From the NCBI GenBank assembly GCA_049976245.1, contig JBMFIQ010000018.1, positions 1 through 50,170 on the forward strand: DNA of 50,170 bases, given 5' to 3'. Shown piece after piece: positions 1 to 8,042 of this stretch. A program made the translations under genes and the position numbers. Each line of letters begins with the position of its first letter. Positions within the stretch are counted from its first letter, which is position 1. The notes beneath the pieces were generated by a model. It saw only the letters and a list, made by a program, of their open reading frames with translations. It was not told where the DNA came from and ran no database searches. Source of the DNA: Microbacter sp049976245. Lineage in GTDB: Bacteria > Bacteroidota > Bacteroidia > Bacteroidales > Paludibacteraceae.

Positions 1-288
1 AATTTTACAGATATCAGATATTCAAGCAATTAAAAATAGAAATCGACGATTTTTGATTTTTGTCGGTTTATAGTGATTCTGATGTATAAGACTTTTTGTT
101 GGTTATAAAATCTACTTTGGCGATAACAAAATGCAAGATTTCAAGAGCGGCTGAAGCATCTTGAACAGATTGGGAAAAGATGGATTATTTTTGTCACCCC
201 ATCTTCCTGTGGATGATGAGTAAACGAACTTGACAGACAAATCCATAAGCATTCATTTGAAGTAAGCCGTGTCATGGGCTATTGGTTT
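1..288. other. Non-coding left edge, nothing recognised
   Basis: AT-rich sequence with no convincing coding frame and no Bacteroidetes promoter match that I could find. It may be the downstream end of whatever lies left of the window. It runs directly into the dispersed repeat that starts at 289. Confidence 0.4.
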
Positions 289-387
289 ATGAAACGAGTC
301 ATAAAAACGCTTATGCTCAAGAGAATGACTGTTTGGCGAGTTTCATACATCCTTAGCGTTAAAAAAATAAAATAGACGTATGAAATG
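289..387 (+). repeat. Dispersed ~97-bp intergenic repeat, copy A
   Basis: This stretch is nearly identical to 7841-7937 (about six differences in 95 bases) and clearly related to 7621-7717. It opens with ATGAAACGAG and ends with GACGTATGAAA. ATGAAAC at 289-295 is an inverted partner of GTTTCAT at 340-346, and GTTTCATAC at 340-348 can instead pair with GTATGAAA near 378-385. An inner hairpin pairs AGTCAT with ATGACT. No open reading frame is shared by the copies. It lies about 170 bp upstream of the MFS gene. The function is unknown; a MITE-like element or a structured regulatory unit are both possible. Confidence 0.75.
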
Positions 388-428
388 TGCAATCAACAAG
401 ACGTTTGTTTCGGATAATGAATTTTGGT

Positions 429-475
429 GAGTTCATTATATCTTTGTTGAAAAAATATCAATAGACGTATGAATG
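429..475 (+). repeat. Partial, degenerate copy of the dispersed repeat
   Basis: The segment runs from GAGTTCAT to ATAGACGTATGAA and resembles the right half of copy A (GAGTTTCATAC, an A-rich tract, ATAGACGTATGAA). The left half is missing. It follows copy A by about 40 bases, as if the element had been partly duplicated in tandem. Confidence 0.5.
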
Positions 476-557
476 AAGATGTGTGGGACATAGGCAACGC
501 TTAGCTTTTTTGCAACAACGAAATCAATTTTTTACGGAACAATCAACAGTAGCAATC

Positions 558-1724
558 ATGAACGTTAAAAAATCAGCATGGCTCTTTATTGTACTCATTG
601 GAGTTGTCAGCTTGTTTGCCGACATGACTTATGAAGGGGCGAGGAGCATTACCGGACCTTTTTTGGCTACTCTGGGGGCAAGTGCTACCATGGTTGGCGT
701 CATTGCGGGATTGGGAGAACTTTTTGGTCATTCAATGCGTTTTCTGTCTGGGATTATTGCCGATCGCACACAAAAGTATTGGGTCGTTATTTTTGTCGGT
801 TATTTTATCAATTTATTTGCTGTCCCTTTGTTGGCATTGGCAGGAAGCTGGCAAATGGCGGCTGTGTTGATGATTCTGGAGCGAACCGGTCGTGCTGTAA
901 GAAATCCGGCTCGTGATGCCATGTTGGCTCATGCAACAACACAAGTGGGTGTGGGAAAAGGATTTGGAGTGCACGAGGCGTTGGATCAGGTTGGTGCTGT
1001 ATTGGGTCCGTTAATCGTCGGCATCGTTTTTTATTTTTCGCGACATTACACAACCTCTTTTGCCGTTTTACTCGTTCCGGCTCTCATTGCTGTGGCTGTT
1101 TTGATCGTGGCAAGAGCGAAATATCGCGATCCACAAAACCTTGAGGTTGTGAAAAAAGATTGGAATCAAGTGGCTTCAAAGCGTTATTTTTGGATTTATC
1201 TGACTGCACTGTCGCTCATCGGGGCAGGTTTTGCCGACTATTCACTCATTGCTTTTCATTTTGATAAATCAAATCAGGTATCGCCCGATTTAATTCCGGT
1301 GATGTATGCCCTGGCCATGGGTTCTGATGCTGTTGCTGCCCTTTTGCTGGGAAAATTTTTTGATCAATACGGCATCAAAACCGTTTTGATAAGTACTGTT
1401 GTGGCATTGTGGTTTGCTCCTCTTGTTTTTACGGGAAACTCTCTCACGGCGTTGTTTGGAATGATTTTATGGGGCGTTGGCATGGGGGCACAAGAGTCAA
1501 TTGTTCGTGCGGTATTGACAGGAATTTTGCCATCGGGAAAATTTGCAACGGGTTTTGGTCTTTTTTATGCCGTTTTTGGTGTTGCTTGGTTTTTAGGAAG
1601 TGCGTTCATGGGTTGGTTGTATGATATTTCTCCGGTATGGGTGGTTGTTTTTTCGGTCGGCATGCAGTTGTTGTCGATTCCGTTTTTTATGTGGTTGATG
1701 TCCTCAAAAAATAGATTAAAATGA
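558..1724 (+). CDS. Major facilitator superfamily transporter
   Basis: This is a 388-residue integral membrane protein made of about 12 hydrophobic segments, the usual size for an MFS secondary transporter. A GRAxRxP-type stretch (RTGRAVRNPARD) and a basic loop after the second or third segment (SGIIADRTQKYW) fit MFS motif A and related loop motifs. The substrate cannot be read from the sequence. The frame is open upstream to 483, but that extension (polar, Gln-rich) does not look like a transporter N-terminus, while the ATG at 558 gives a Lys-rich start followed at once by the first membrane segment. Its stop overlaps the next start as ATGA, so the two are translationally coupled. Confidence 0.85.
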   Translation: MNVKKSAWLFIVLIGVVSLFADMTYEGARSITGPFLATLGASATMVGVIAGLGELFGHSMRFLSGIIADRTQKYWVVIFVGYFINLFAVPLLALAGSWQMAAVLMILERTGRAVRNPARDAMLAHATTQVGVGKGFGVHEALDQVGAVLGPLIVGIVFYFSRHYTTSFAVLLVPALIAVAVLIVARAKYRDPQNLEVVKKDWNQVASKRYFWIYLTALSLIGAGFADYSLIAFHFDKSNQVSPDLIPVMYALAMGSDAVAALLLGKFFDQYGIKTVLISTVVALWFAPLVFTGNSLTALFGMILWGVGMGAQESIVRAVLTGILPSGKFATGFGLFYAVFGVAWFLGSAFMGWLYDISPVWVVVFSVGMQLLSIPFFMWLMSSKNRLK

Positions 1725-2113
1725 CTTTTTATTGTACCAACTGTTGGCATGAAATTGATCCCGATATTGCTGTGTGTCCATATTGCGGAGCCAATCAGTA
1801 TGCCTTAAGCGAAGAAGAATATGACGAAAAACTGATTCGTGCCTTGCACCATCCTGAACCAATGACTCCTATCAGAGCTGCATTTATTCTGGGAGAAAGA
1901 GGTGTTCACAAAGCTGTGCCTGATCTGGAAAAAGTGATTTTGGAGAATAAAGATCCTTATTTGGTGAAGGAAGCTCTTGAAGCCTTGGGTAAAATTGGCC
2001 TTCAAGAGAGTGAAACATTCTTAAATCATTGTTTACACATGGATATAGGCATCTTGGCTCGAAAAGCTGGCATGGATGCCATTCGCCGAATGCATTACAA
2101 TGATGCGCATTGA
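1721..2113 (+). CDS. Zinc-ribbon protein with HEAT-like repeats
   Basis: The protein has 130 residues. The N-terminus carries a CxxC-CxxC zinc ribbon with cysteines at residues 5, 8, 19 and 22 (CTNC and CPYC). The rest is helical and repeat-like (TPIRAAFILGERG, DPYLVKEALEALGKIG), typical of HEAT/PBS-lyase-type repeats. Such proteins usually serve as small scaffolds; no enzymatic residues are visible. It overlaps the transporter by 4 bp and is followed after 38 bp by the GTPase reading frame, so the three genes probably form one transcript. The partner is unknown, but a scaffold or adaptor for the neighbouring GTPase is a reasonable guess. Confidence 0.75.
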   Translation: MTFYCTNCWHEIDPDIAVCPYCGANQYALSEEEYDEKLIRALHHPEPMTPIRAAFILGERGVHKAVPDLEKVILENKDPYLVKEALEALGKIGLQESETFLNHCLHMDIGILARKAGMDAIRRMHYNDAH

Positions 2114-2151
2114 TTTCAATTTGAACTCAAGACTTATAATACGCTTTCATC

Positions 2152-3803
2152 ATGGAAAATGTCGAAGTCCTTGTACGGGAAATTAAACGAATCAATCATT
2201 TAACCGGGCGCCTGATTTAACACGCCCTTTGGAAGTTTTAATCAACGACAAAAACAGGAAAATGAACATTGCTGTTTTGGGACAATTTAAAACAGGCAAG
2301 AGCTCATTGATTAACAGTATTCTACAAGAGAATATTTTGCCTGTCGGTGTCGTTCCGCTCACGGCTGTTATAACGCAAATTTTCTACGATGAACAACCGT
2401 CTGTTCACATTCAATTGAGAGATGGAACCGATCTGCATACCTCTTTAGATCAATTGGCTACCTACGTGACCGAAAAGTTGAATCCAAATAATGAACGCAA
2501 CGTGGTATTGGCTGAGGTCTTTCATCCGGCATTGAAACCATTTCCAAATGTTTCAATTGTGGATACTCCTGGGTTGGGTAGTTTTTATAAACACAACAGT
2601 GATATCACTTTAGAGTGGTTGCCTTTCACTGGCCTCGCTCTGGTCGTGATCAGCGCCGAAAGACCATTGTCGGAAGAGGATGTTACTTTATTGAAAGGGA
2701 TTTCATCTTATTGTCCTGAAATGATGATTGTTATTACTAAAACGGATTTGTTTGGTCCAAAAGAGTTGGAAGAGATTCGTCGATACATTCGTGATTCTGT
2801 TACAAAAGCTTTGCAACGTGAAATTCAACTTTTTGATTATTCCACTGTTTCGCAAACCAATCATCACAGGCAAACGATCATGGATTGCGTTGTCACTCCT
2901 TTTAATAATGACCTGGAACAAAAAAGGGATGAAATTTTGCATTTTAAACTAAAAACAATCATTCGTCAAAGTATCGAATATACTGAATTGGCTTTGCAAG
3001 CTCACTTAAAACGCCTTGCAGAAAAAAGTCATATTGCACGCACTTTGCATGAAATGGAATGGAATCGTCACCATCACGAAAAAGAAATGATGCTTTCTAC
3101 TTCGTCGTTCAAAAGTGAAATTCGTGATAAGTTGGAGAAAATGATGCTTCCGAGCTTAAACGAAATGATTCAAAATTTGCAAAAAGCTTTTGATCAAGAT
3201 TTTGAAAATTTCAACGGCATCTTGTTTAAGGTGTCAAAACAATTTGAACAATGGCTGGCTAAAAACATCCGAAGCGAGTTGCTGAAAATAGATGAATCTT
3301 ATTATGATCAGATGAATCGCCTTGTCATGGAATACCTTGATTATTATCGATATACGGCAGTGCAATTTCGACAACAACTTGCCGATAAACTTTTGGATAC
3401 TTTTGGGTTGCATTTGTCCGAAATATACTGGCAATGCGATTTTATGGGAGTAGATAAACCGGATGTCTCTATTTATCGCGTGTTTGATTCGCAGCTTGAT
3501 TCGTTGTTGTTCTTTTTGCCCATGAAAGGATTTCGGTCATTGTTTTATCGACACTTCAAAAGTCAGATCCCCTTGGAAGCGGAGAAAAATCTGCATCGTT
3601 ACATCTCGTTTGTCAGCAACAAAATTTTTCAATCCATTGACGCATTGCAAGCTCAATCTATCGCTTATATCAATTCCGAAATGAATGTCATTGTCAATAT
3701 TTTGAATAATGACACCGGTGACACTGAAACTTTAACGGCCTCTTTGGAACAATTAGAAGCTATGCGGCAGCAAGTAGCTGAAGCAGATCGGTCGGATCAA
3801 TGA
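2152..3803 (+). CDS. Dynamin-like GTPase, N-terminus split by apparent -1 frameshift
   Basis: The main frame (from about 2229) encodes 524 residues with G1 GQFKTGKSS at 18-26, G3 DTPGLGS near 112 and G4 TKTD near 170, followed by a long helical stalk, as in bacterial dynamin-family membrane-remodelling GTPases. In the main frame the first possible initiator is a TTG only 17 codons before the P-loop. A natural start lies at the ATG at 2152, whose frame (MENVEVLVREIKRINHLTGR) runs to a TAA at 2218-2220. Slipping back one base near 2209-2212 joins it smoothly to the main frame. There is no classic slippery heptamer. Sequencing error, a real mutation tolerated by internal initiation, or recoding are all possible. 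Known bacterial dynamins act at the inner membrane. Confidence 0.75.
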
Positions 3804-3848
3804 AAGGTGATCCCATTTTCTGGTTGATTTTTGTTTCAAAATTGTTTC

Positions 3849-3877
3849 TTGTGGTTAATTTTTTTTTTATACTTTTG
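3849..3877 (+). promoter_or_regulatory. Bacteroidetes-type promoter of the UDP-sugar dehydrogenase
   Basis: TACTTTTG at 3870-3877 matches the -7 consensus TAnnTTTG, and TTG at 3849-3851 lies 18 bases upstream. The predicted leader is about 75 nt. The gene therefore need not depend on the GTPase transcript. Confidence 0.5.
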
Positions 3878-3957
3878 ACAAGTCATCATCGTTTCCGGAA
3901 TCGAAAATGACATTGTCCACAATCTATTTATTATTAAACTGATAAAAAATATATTTT

Positions 3958-5268
3958 ATGCTGCACTATAAAGCTCTTTTGGAAAAGGTTGAAGCTAACG
4001 CGGAAACCATTGGTGTAATTGGTCTGGGATATGTTGGTTTGCCATTGGCGGTTGAATTTGCCAATGCCGGAATTCATGTAATCGGATTTGACATGTCACA
4101 AACAAAGGTGGATAAAATCAACAAAGGCGAGAATTACATTAAGGACATTCGTGATGTGGTTTTGCGCGAAGTAGTGGAGCGAATTACCCTGAAAGCAACA
4201 ACCGATTTTACACAAATCAAAACATGCGATGCATTGTTGATTTGTGTGCCTACTCCGTTGGATAAATTTCGAAAACCTGACATGAGTTACATCGAATCAG
4301 CCTGCATCGCCATTGGTCAAAACATGAAAGCCGGCACTTTTATCAGTTTGGAAAGTACTACGTATCCAACAACCACGGAGGATTTTATGTTGCCGATTAT
4401 TGAAAAGCACTCCGGCCTCAAGCAAGGCACCGATTTTTGGTTGGCTTATTCACCGGAACGTGTGGATCCGGGCAATGCTAATTTTCATACCAAAAACACA
4501 CCAAAAGTGATTGGTGCCATGACCCCCGAAGGTTTGGAGATTGGGAAACGCATTTATTCTAAAGCCATTGATCATTTGCATGTTGTCAGTTCTCCCAGAG
4601 TGGCCGAAATGGTAAAAATTCTTGAAAATACATATCGGTTGATCAACATCAGTTTAATCAATGAATTAGCTCTTTTGTCGGGTAAAATGGATATTAATAT
4701 TTGGGAAGTGATTGAAGCTGCCAAAACAAAACCTTTTGGATTTCAAGCGTTTTATCCCGGTCCCGGCATTGGAGGGCATTGCATTCCGCTCGACCCTTTC
4801 TATCTTGAACACATTGCAAAAAAATATGATTTTGAATTAAGTATGATTCATGCAGCCGGTCATATTAACATGCGAATGCCTCATTATATGTACATTAAAA
4901 TTGCTACTACACTCAATCGGCACAAAAAAGCCGTTAACGGAAGTACCATTTTATTTTTAGGAGTGGCTTATAAGAATGACATTGATGATGCCCGCGAATC
5001 GCCTGCTTTAGAAATCATGGATATCACGGCCCACAAGGGAGGAGTCGTTTTGTATCACGATCCCTTCATTCCATCCATTCAAACACCACACGGCATGACA
5101 CTGCAGTCACTGGAATTAACTCCTGAATTGCTTGAAAAAGTCGATTGTGTTGCTATCACTACCAATCATTCGAAGTTCGACATCCCTTTGATTCAAAAAC
5201 ATGCCAAACTGATTGTGGATATGCGCAATATGATTAAGGAAGCCGGTGATCAAGTTACAAAACTTTGA
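3958..5268 (+). CDS. UDP-sugar 6-dehydrogenase (UDP-GlcNAc dehydrogenase-like)
   Basis: The 436-residue protein belongs to the UDP-glucose/GDP-mannose dehydrogenase family and oxidises C6 of a nucleotide sugar to the uronic acid with two NAD+. The Rossmann motif GVIGLGYVGLP is at about residues 19-29. The mid-domain has SPERVDPGN, and PGPGIGGHC near residue 270 holds the catalytic cysteine. The C-terminal UDP-binding domain includes FLGVAYKNDIDDARESP. The length and the SPERVDPGN form resemble the WbpA/UDP-N-acetylglucosamine 6-dehydrogenase group more than UDP-glucose enzymes, but substrate is an inference. Products normally feed capsule or O-antigen synthesis; no other polysaccharide genes are adjacent. 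It has its own promoter. Confidence 0.88.
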   Translation: MLHYKALLEKVEANAETIGVIGLGYVGLPLAVEFANAGIHVIGFDMSQTKVDKINKGENYIKDIRDVVLREVVERITLKATTDFTQIKTCDALLICVPTPLDKFRKPDMSYIESACIAIGQNMKAGTFISLESTTYPTTTEDFMLPIIEKHSGLKQGTDFWLAYSPERVDPGNANFHTKNTPKVIGAMTPEGLEIGKRIYSKAIDHLHVVSSPRVAEMVKILENTYRLINISLINELALLSGKMDINIWEVIEAAKTKPFGFQAFYPGPGIGGHCIPLDPFYLEHIAKKYDFELSMIHAAGHINMRMPHYMYIKIATTLNRHKKAVNGSTILFLGVAYKNDIDDARESPALEIMDITAHKGGVVLYHDPFIPSIQTPHGMTLQSLELTPELLEKVDCVAITTNHSKFDIPLIQKHAKLIVDMRNMIKEAGDQVTKL

Positions 5269-5294
5269 TTCCGAAGATAAAAGGAAAATAAAAG

Positions 5295-5376
5295 TGCGGA
5301 CGACGGGACTCGAACCCACACGCCTTTCGGTACCAGATCCTAAGTCTGGCGCGGCTACCAATTACGCCACGTCCGC
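5295..5376 (-). tRNA. tRNA-Leu (anticodon UAG)
   Basis: Read on the minus strand it folds as an 82-nt class II tRNA. The acceptor GCGGACG pairs with CGTCCGC, followed by discriminator A. The anticodon stem is CCAGA/TCTGG around the loop CTTAGGA, giving anticodon TAG. There is a long variable arm and the T-loop TTCGAGT. The long variable region and anticodon make it leucine. CCA is not encoded. A promoter lies directly upstream at 5388-5418. Confidence 0.95.
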
Positions 5377-5387
5377 ATTTTGATCTA

Positions 5388-5418
5388 CAAAGATATTGAT
5401 TTTTGTTCACTCACCCAA
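5388..5418 (-). promoter_or_regulatory. Promoter of tRNA-Leu
   Basis: On the minus strand, TATCTTTG (5388-5395) follows TTG (5416-5418) with exactly 20 bases between them, a full match to the Bacteroidetes promoter. It starts 12 bases before the mature tRNA end and just after the tail of the upstream ncRNA candidate. Confidence 0.7.
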
Positions 5419-5424
5419 ATGGAG

Positions 5425-5608
5425 AAAAAAAGGGAAAGCCGCTTCGGTAAAATTGAGAGAACTCCTAATTCATAGGATTTGAGTGTCGGTGTTCTTTGTA
5501 ATCTGCCGTGTCTCTCGACAACCCGAAGGTGCAGCCCGCCATTGAACATCTAAACTTTTCTCAGAGCTAATTTTCTGTTGAGTTTTCCAGTTGTCCGAAG
5601 CGACTTTC
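5425..5608 (-). ncRNA. Structured ncRNA candidate, 6S-like rod
   Basis: About 180 nt on the minus strand between recJ and tRNA-Leu, with a consensus promoter just upstream and a T-run (5425-5431) at the end. The ends pair: CCGAAGC at 5595-5601 with GCTTCGG at 5441-5447, extended by two further pairs. Inside this are nested helices 5449-5454/5569-5574, 5457-5461/5558-5562 and 5490-5494/5544-5548, and an apical TGTC/GACA stem (5509-5512/5517-5520) with a four-base loop. Together they form a long rod with internal bubbles. This architecture and length fit 6S RNA, which binds housekeeping RNA polymerase. The 6S name is inference from shape; I recognise no diagnostic primary sequence. There is no open reading frame of note. 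Confidence 0.5.
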
Positions 5609-5614
5609 TTAACA

Positions 5615-5645
5615 CAAAGATAATCCATATTTTTCGAAAGTGCAA
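5615..5645 (-). promoter_or_regulatory. Promoter of the 6S-like ncRNA
   Basis: Minus-strand TATCTTTG (5615-5622) with TTG (5643-5645) 20 bases upstream. It lies between the recJ stop and the closing stem of the RNA and fires away from recJ, so it cannot serve recJ. Transcription would start near 5608. Confidence 0.7.
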
Positions 5646-5669
5646 CTTTATCACTCGAAAATTGACCCT

Positions 5670-7412
5670 TTATTCGTGTTGTGGCTCGGTGTTGGACGAT
5701 ATTTTGATGTCTTTGATCATCAATTGAATGCTGCTGTTACCATTGAAATTGTTTTCTTCCAGCGTGTAACAAATGTCTAACGGATTCATGGCTTTGAGTG
5801 CTTCATTGAATTCGCTCATGCGAAAAGCAATGCCATTCATTACATTTTCCGAACTGGCATCTACCAATTCCATTTTGATATGTTCCTGATCTTTGCCTAC
5901 CAGTCGGCTGGTTCCATAATCGAATACCCGTTGTGTACAAAAAACAGGCTTCATGTTTTCTGGCCCATGTGGTGCAAATTGTTTGAGAATTCTGAAAAAT
6001 TTTGGGGTAATCTCTTTGAAATCGATCAGACTGTCGATTTCTAATTGGGGTTGCAATTGTTCCTCGCTGATTGTTTCACAAACATAGGCTTCAAACCGTT
6101 CTCTGAAAGTCGTTAAATTTTCCTCTTTCAAGGATAATCCTGCTGCATACATGTGACCGCCAAAATTTTCCAGAATGTCGCGACACGATTCGATGGCTTT
6201 GTAAATATCATATCCCGGCACCGATCGTGCTGATCCGGTCACCAATCCGTTGGATAATGTCAGTACAATGGTGGGTCGATAAAAAAGTTCCGTAAGCCTC
6301 GAAGCAACGATCCCAACAACTCCTTTGTGCCATGAAGGATGATATACCACAATAGATTTGGTGTCGCAAAATCCTTTCAAATTGGTTAAATATTCGGACG
6401 CTTCATCTGTGATGTTCTTGTCCAAATCTTTTCGGGTTTCGTTGTATTTGTTCAAGCACTCACATTTTTCGTTGGCAAATTCTTCGTTATTGGCTACCAA
6501 AAGATCGACGGCCTCACGTGCGCTTTGAATCCTTCCCGAAGCATTGATGCGTGGTCCTATTTTGAAAACAATGTCGCTGATGCTAATCTCTTTTTCACTT
6601 AATGCACATAAATTGATGATTGATTTCAGTCCAAGATTTGGATTGGCGCTTAATTTTTTCAATCCAAAATAGGCCAAAATGCGGTTTTCTCCTGTGATAG
6701 GAACAATATCGGATGCAATACTTACAGCCACATAATCAATCAATTGAAATACGGTTGTCATGTCAATGCCATTGTTCAAGGCAAAGGCTTGCATGAGTTT
6801 AAATCCCACACCGCACCCTGAAAGATGATGATAGGGATAGGAGCAATCGTGGCGCTTTGGATCCAGCACGGCAACAGCCAGAGGCAATTCCACATCGGGC
6901 ATGTGATGATCGCAAATGATAAAATCGACATGGCGTTCATTAGCATATTTGATTTTTTCAATGGCTTTGATGCCGCAATCCAATGCAATGACCAACGAAA
7001 ATTGGTGATCGGCAGCATAGTCAATTCCCTGATAGGAAATGCCGTAACCTTCCGTGTAACGGTCGGGTAGGTAATAGTCAATGTTGGAAGTGTATTGTTG
7101 CAAATATTTATAGACCAATGCTACGGCCGTTGTTCCATCCACATCGTAATCGCCGTACACCAAAATTTTTTCTTTGCGTCCCAATGCCACGTTGAGTCTT
7201 TCTACGGCTTTGTCCATGTCCTTCATTAAAAATGGGTCATGCAATTGGGATAAATCGGGACGAAAAAATTGTTTAGCTTCTTCAAAAGTGCTAATTCCGC
7301 GTAAAACCAATAATTTGGTCAATACTGGACTGATTCCAAGCTCTTGTGCCAACCGATTGCTTTGAAGTTGTTGTTGTTCGGTCAATGTGCGAAATTTCCA
7401 TTGATTGGTCAT
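5670..7412 (-). CDS. recJ: Single-stranded-DNA-specific exonuclease RecJ
   Basis: 580 residues, the usual RecJ length. RecJ is a 5'-3' single-strand exonuclease of recombination and mismatch repair in the cytoplasm. The DHH phosphoesterase core is intact: YGDYDVDGTT (Asp88, 90, 92), ALDCG (Asp145) and the name motif DHH at 168-170. The DHHA1 part contains GRINASGR and GGHMYAAGLS, followed by the C-terminal OB-like domain. The ATG at 7412 gives the family-typical start (MTNQWKFR). It is transcribed toward the 6S-like RNA and tRNA-Leu, each of which has its own promoter. Confidence 0.95.
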   Translation of the reverse strand: MTNQWKFRTLTEQQQLQSNRLAQELGISPVLTKLLVLRGISTFEEAKQFFRPDLSQLHDPFLMKDMDKAVERLNVALGRKEKILVYGDYDVDGTTAVALVYKYLQQYTSNIDYYLPDRYTEGYGISYQGIDYAADHQFSLVIALDCGIKAIEKIKYANERHVDFIICDHHMPDVELPLAVAVLDPKRHDCSYPYHHLSGCGVGFKLMQAFALNNGIDMTTVFQLIDYVAVSIASDIVPITGENRILAYFGLKKLSANPNLGLKSIINLCALSEKEISISDIVFKIGPRINASGRIQSAREAVDLLVANNEEFANEKCECLNKYNETRKDLDKNITDEASEYLTNLKGFCDTKSIVVYHPSWHKGVVGIVASRLTELFYRPTIVLTLSNGLVTGSARSVPGYDIYKAIESCRDILENFGGHMYAAGLSLKEENLTTFRERFEAYVCETISEEQLQPQLEIDSLIDFKEITPKFFRILKQFAPHGPENMKPVFCTQRVFDYGTSRLVGKDQEHIKMELVDASSENVMNGIAFRMSEFNEALKAMNPLDICYTLEENNFNGNSSIQLMIKDIKISSNTEPQHE

Positions 7413-7503
7413 TGATTGGATGTTTAAGGATGTTTTTTGATCGATACGTTATATTTTTAAGATGTTGAAATATAAGGTTATGAACTAAAATAATCAGCTT
7501 CTT

Positions 7504-7575
7504 AAAGTGTTTTTTTTCATCTTTAAAAGTAAGGAAAAAACTCGATTTATTCTGTTCCTTATCGCTTTACACTTT
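7504..7575. other. Nested inverted repeat upstream of recJ
   Basis: AAAGTGT (7504-7510) pairs with ACACTTT (7569-7575), and inside it TAAGGAA (7530-7536) pairs with TTCCTTA (7555-7561). This could form a long stem with internal loops on either strand. It lies between recJ and the dispersed repeat copy B. The role is unknown. Confidence 0.4.
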
Positions 7576-7620
7576 TTTCGGGAAGGTCAAGTATCGATGC
7601 TGTTTCCATCATTTCAAAGA

Positions 7621-7717
7621 ATGAAACGAGCCAAAAAATAGCTTTTGTCAAGCAGATGACTATTTTGACGAGTTCCATACAACTTTATCGTTAAAAAATA
7701 AAATAGACGTATGAAAT
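7621..7717 (+). repeat. Dispersed ~97-bp repeat, copy B (divergent)
   Basis: It shares ATGAAACGAGCC at the left, GACGAGTTCCATAC in the middle and the A-rich tail with ATAGACGTATGAAA at the right, in the same order and spacing as copies A and C. The inner part differs in sequence but keeps a hairpin, here AAATAG pairing with CTATTT, at the place where C has AAACA/TGTTT. Confidence 0.7.
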
Positions 7718-7840
7718 GGATTCAATTGCTTTTTGTTCTTGTCAATCTACGAAAGGGATGAAAAAAACCGATCAATGCTTTATTCTGATGATCAATAGAT
7801 TGCTTATTGATTGGAAATCAAAACAATGTCATTGATAACC

Positions 7841-7937
7841 ATGAAACGAGCCATAAAAACACTTATGCTCAAGAGAATGACTGTTTGGCGAGTTCCATAC
7901 ATCCTTAGCGTTAAAAAATTAAAATAGTCGTAGGAAA
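7841..7937 (+). repeat. Dispersed ~97-bp repeat, copy C
   Basis: This is the closest relative of copy A, 7.5 kb away. The left end is ATGAAACGAGCC, the core from TTATGCTCAAGAG to GGCGAGTT is the same, and the A-rich tail ends in ATAGTCGTAGGAA. It lies about 60 bp upstream of the promoter of the acyl-CoA ligase-like gene. Confidence 0.75.
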
Positions 7938-7994
7938 GAACATATTTACTTTTGTTGAATTCGTAAGTGTAAATCGTTAAAAATGAATGAAAAA

Positions 7995-8026
7995 TTGCAC
8001 ATGTCGATAGAAAATGAGTACTTTTG
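7995..8026 (+). promoter_or_regulatory. Promoter of the AMP-forming ligase; decides its start
   Basis: TACTTTTG at 8019-8026 follows TTG at 7995-7997 with 21 bases between. It lies inside the upstream extension of the reading frame (ATG at 7983), so the first usable start on this transcript is the ATG at 8043. Confidence 0.6.
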
Positions 8027-8042
8027 TGCCAAATTTATCAAT

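Noticed and set aside
2152..2220. Short leader peptide before the GTPase
   Set aside because: The peptide reads like the missing N-terminal helix of the GTPase and no attenuator hairpin follows, so a frameshift explains it better.
5425..5608. SRP (4.5S) RNA, suggested by a CCCGAAGGTGCAGCCC stretch on the plus strand
   Set aside because: The promoter and T-run are on the minus strand, and the SRP domain IV loop pattern (GGAA with AGCAG across an asymmetric bulge) is not complete.
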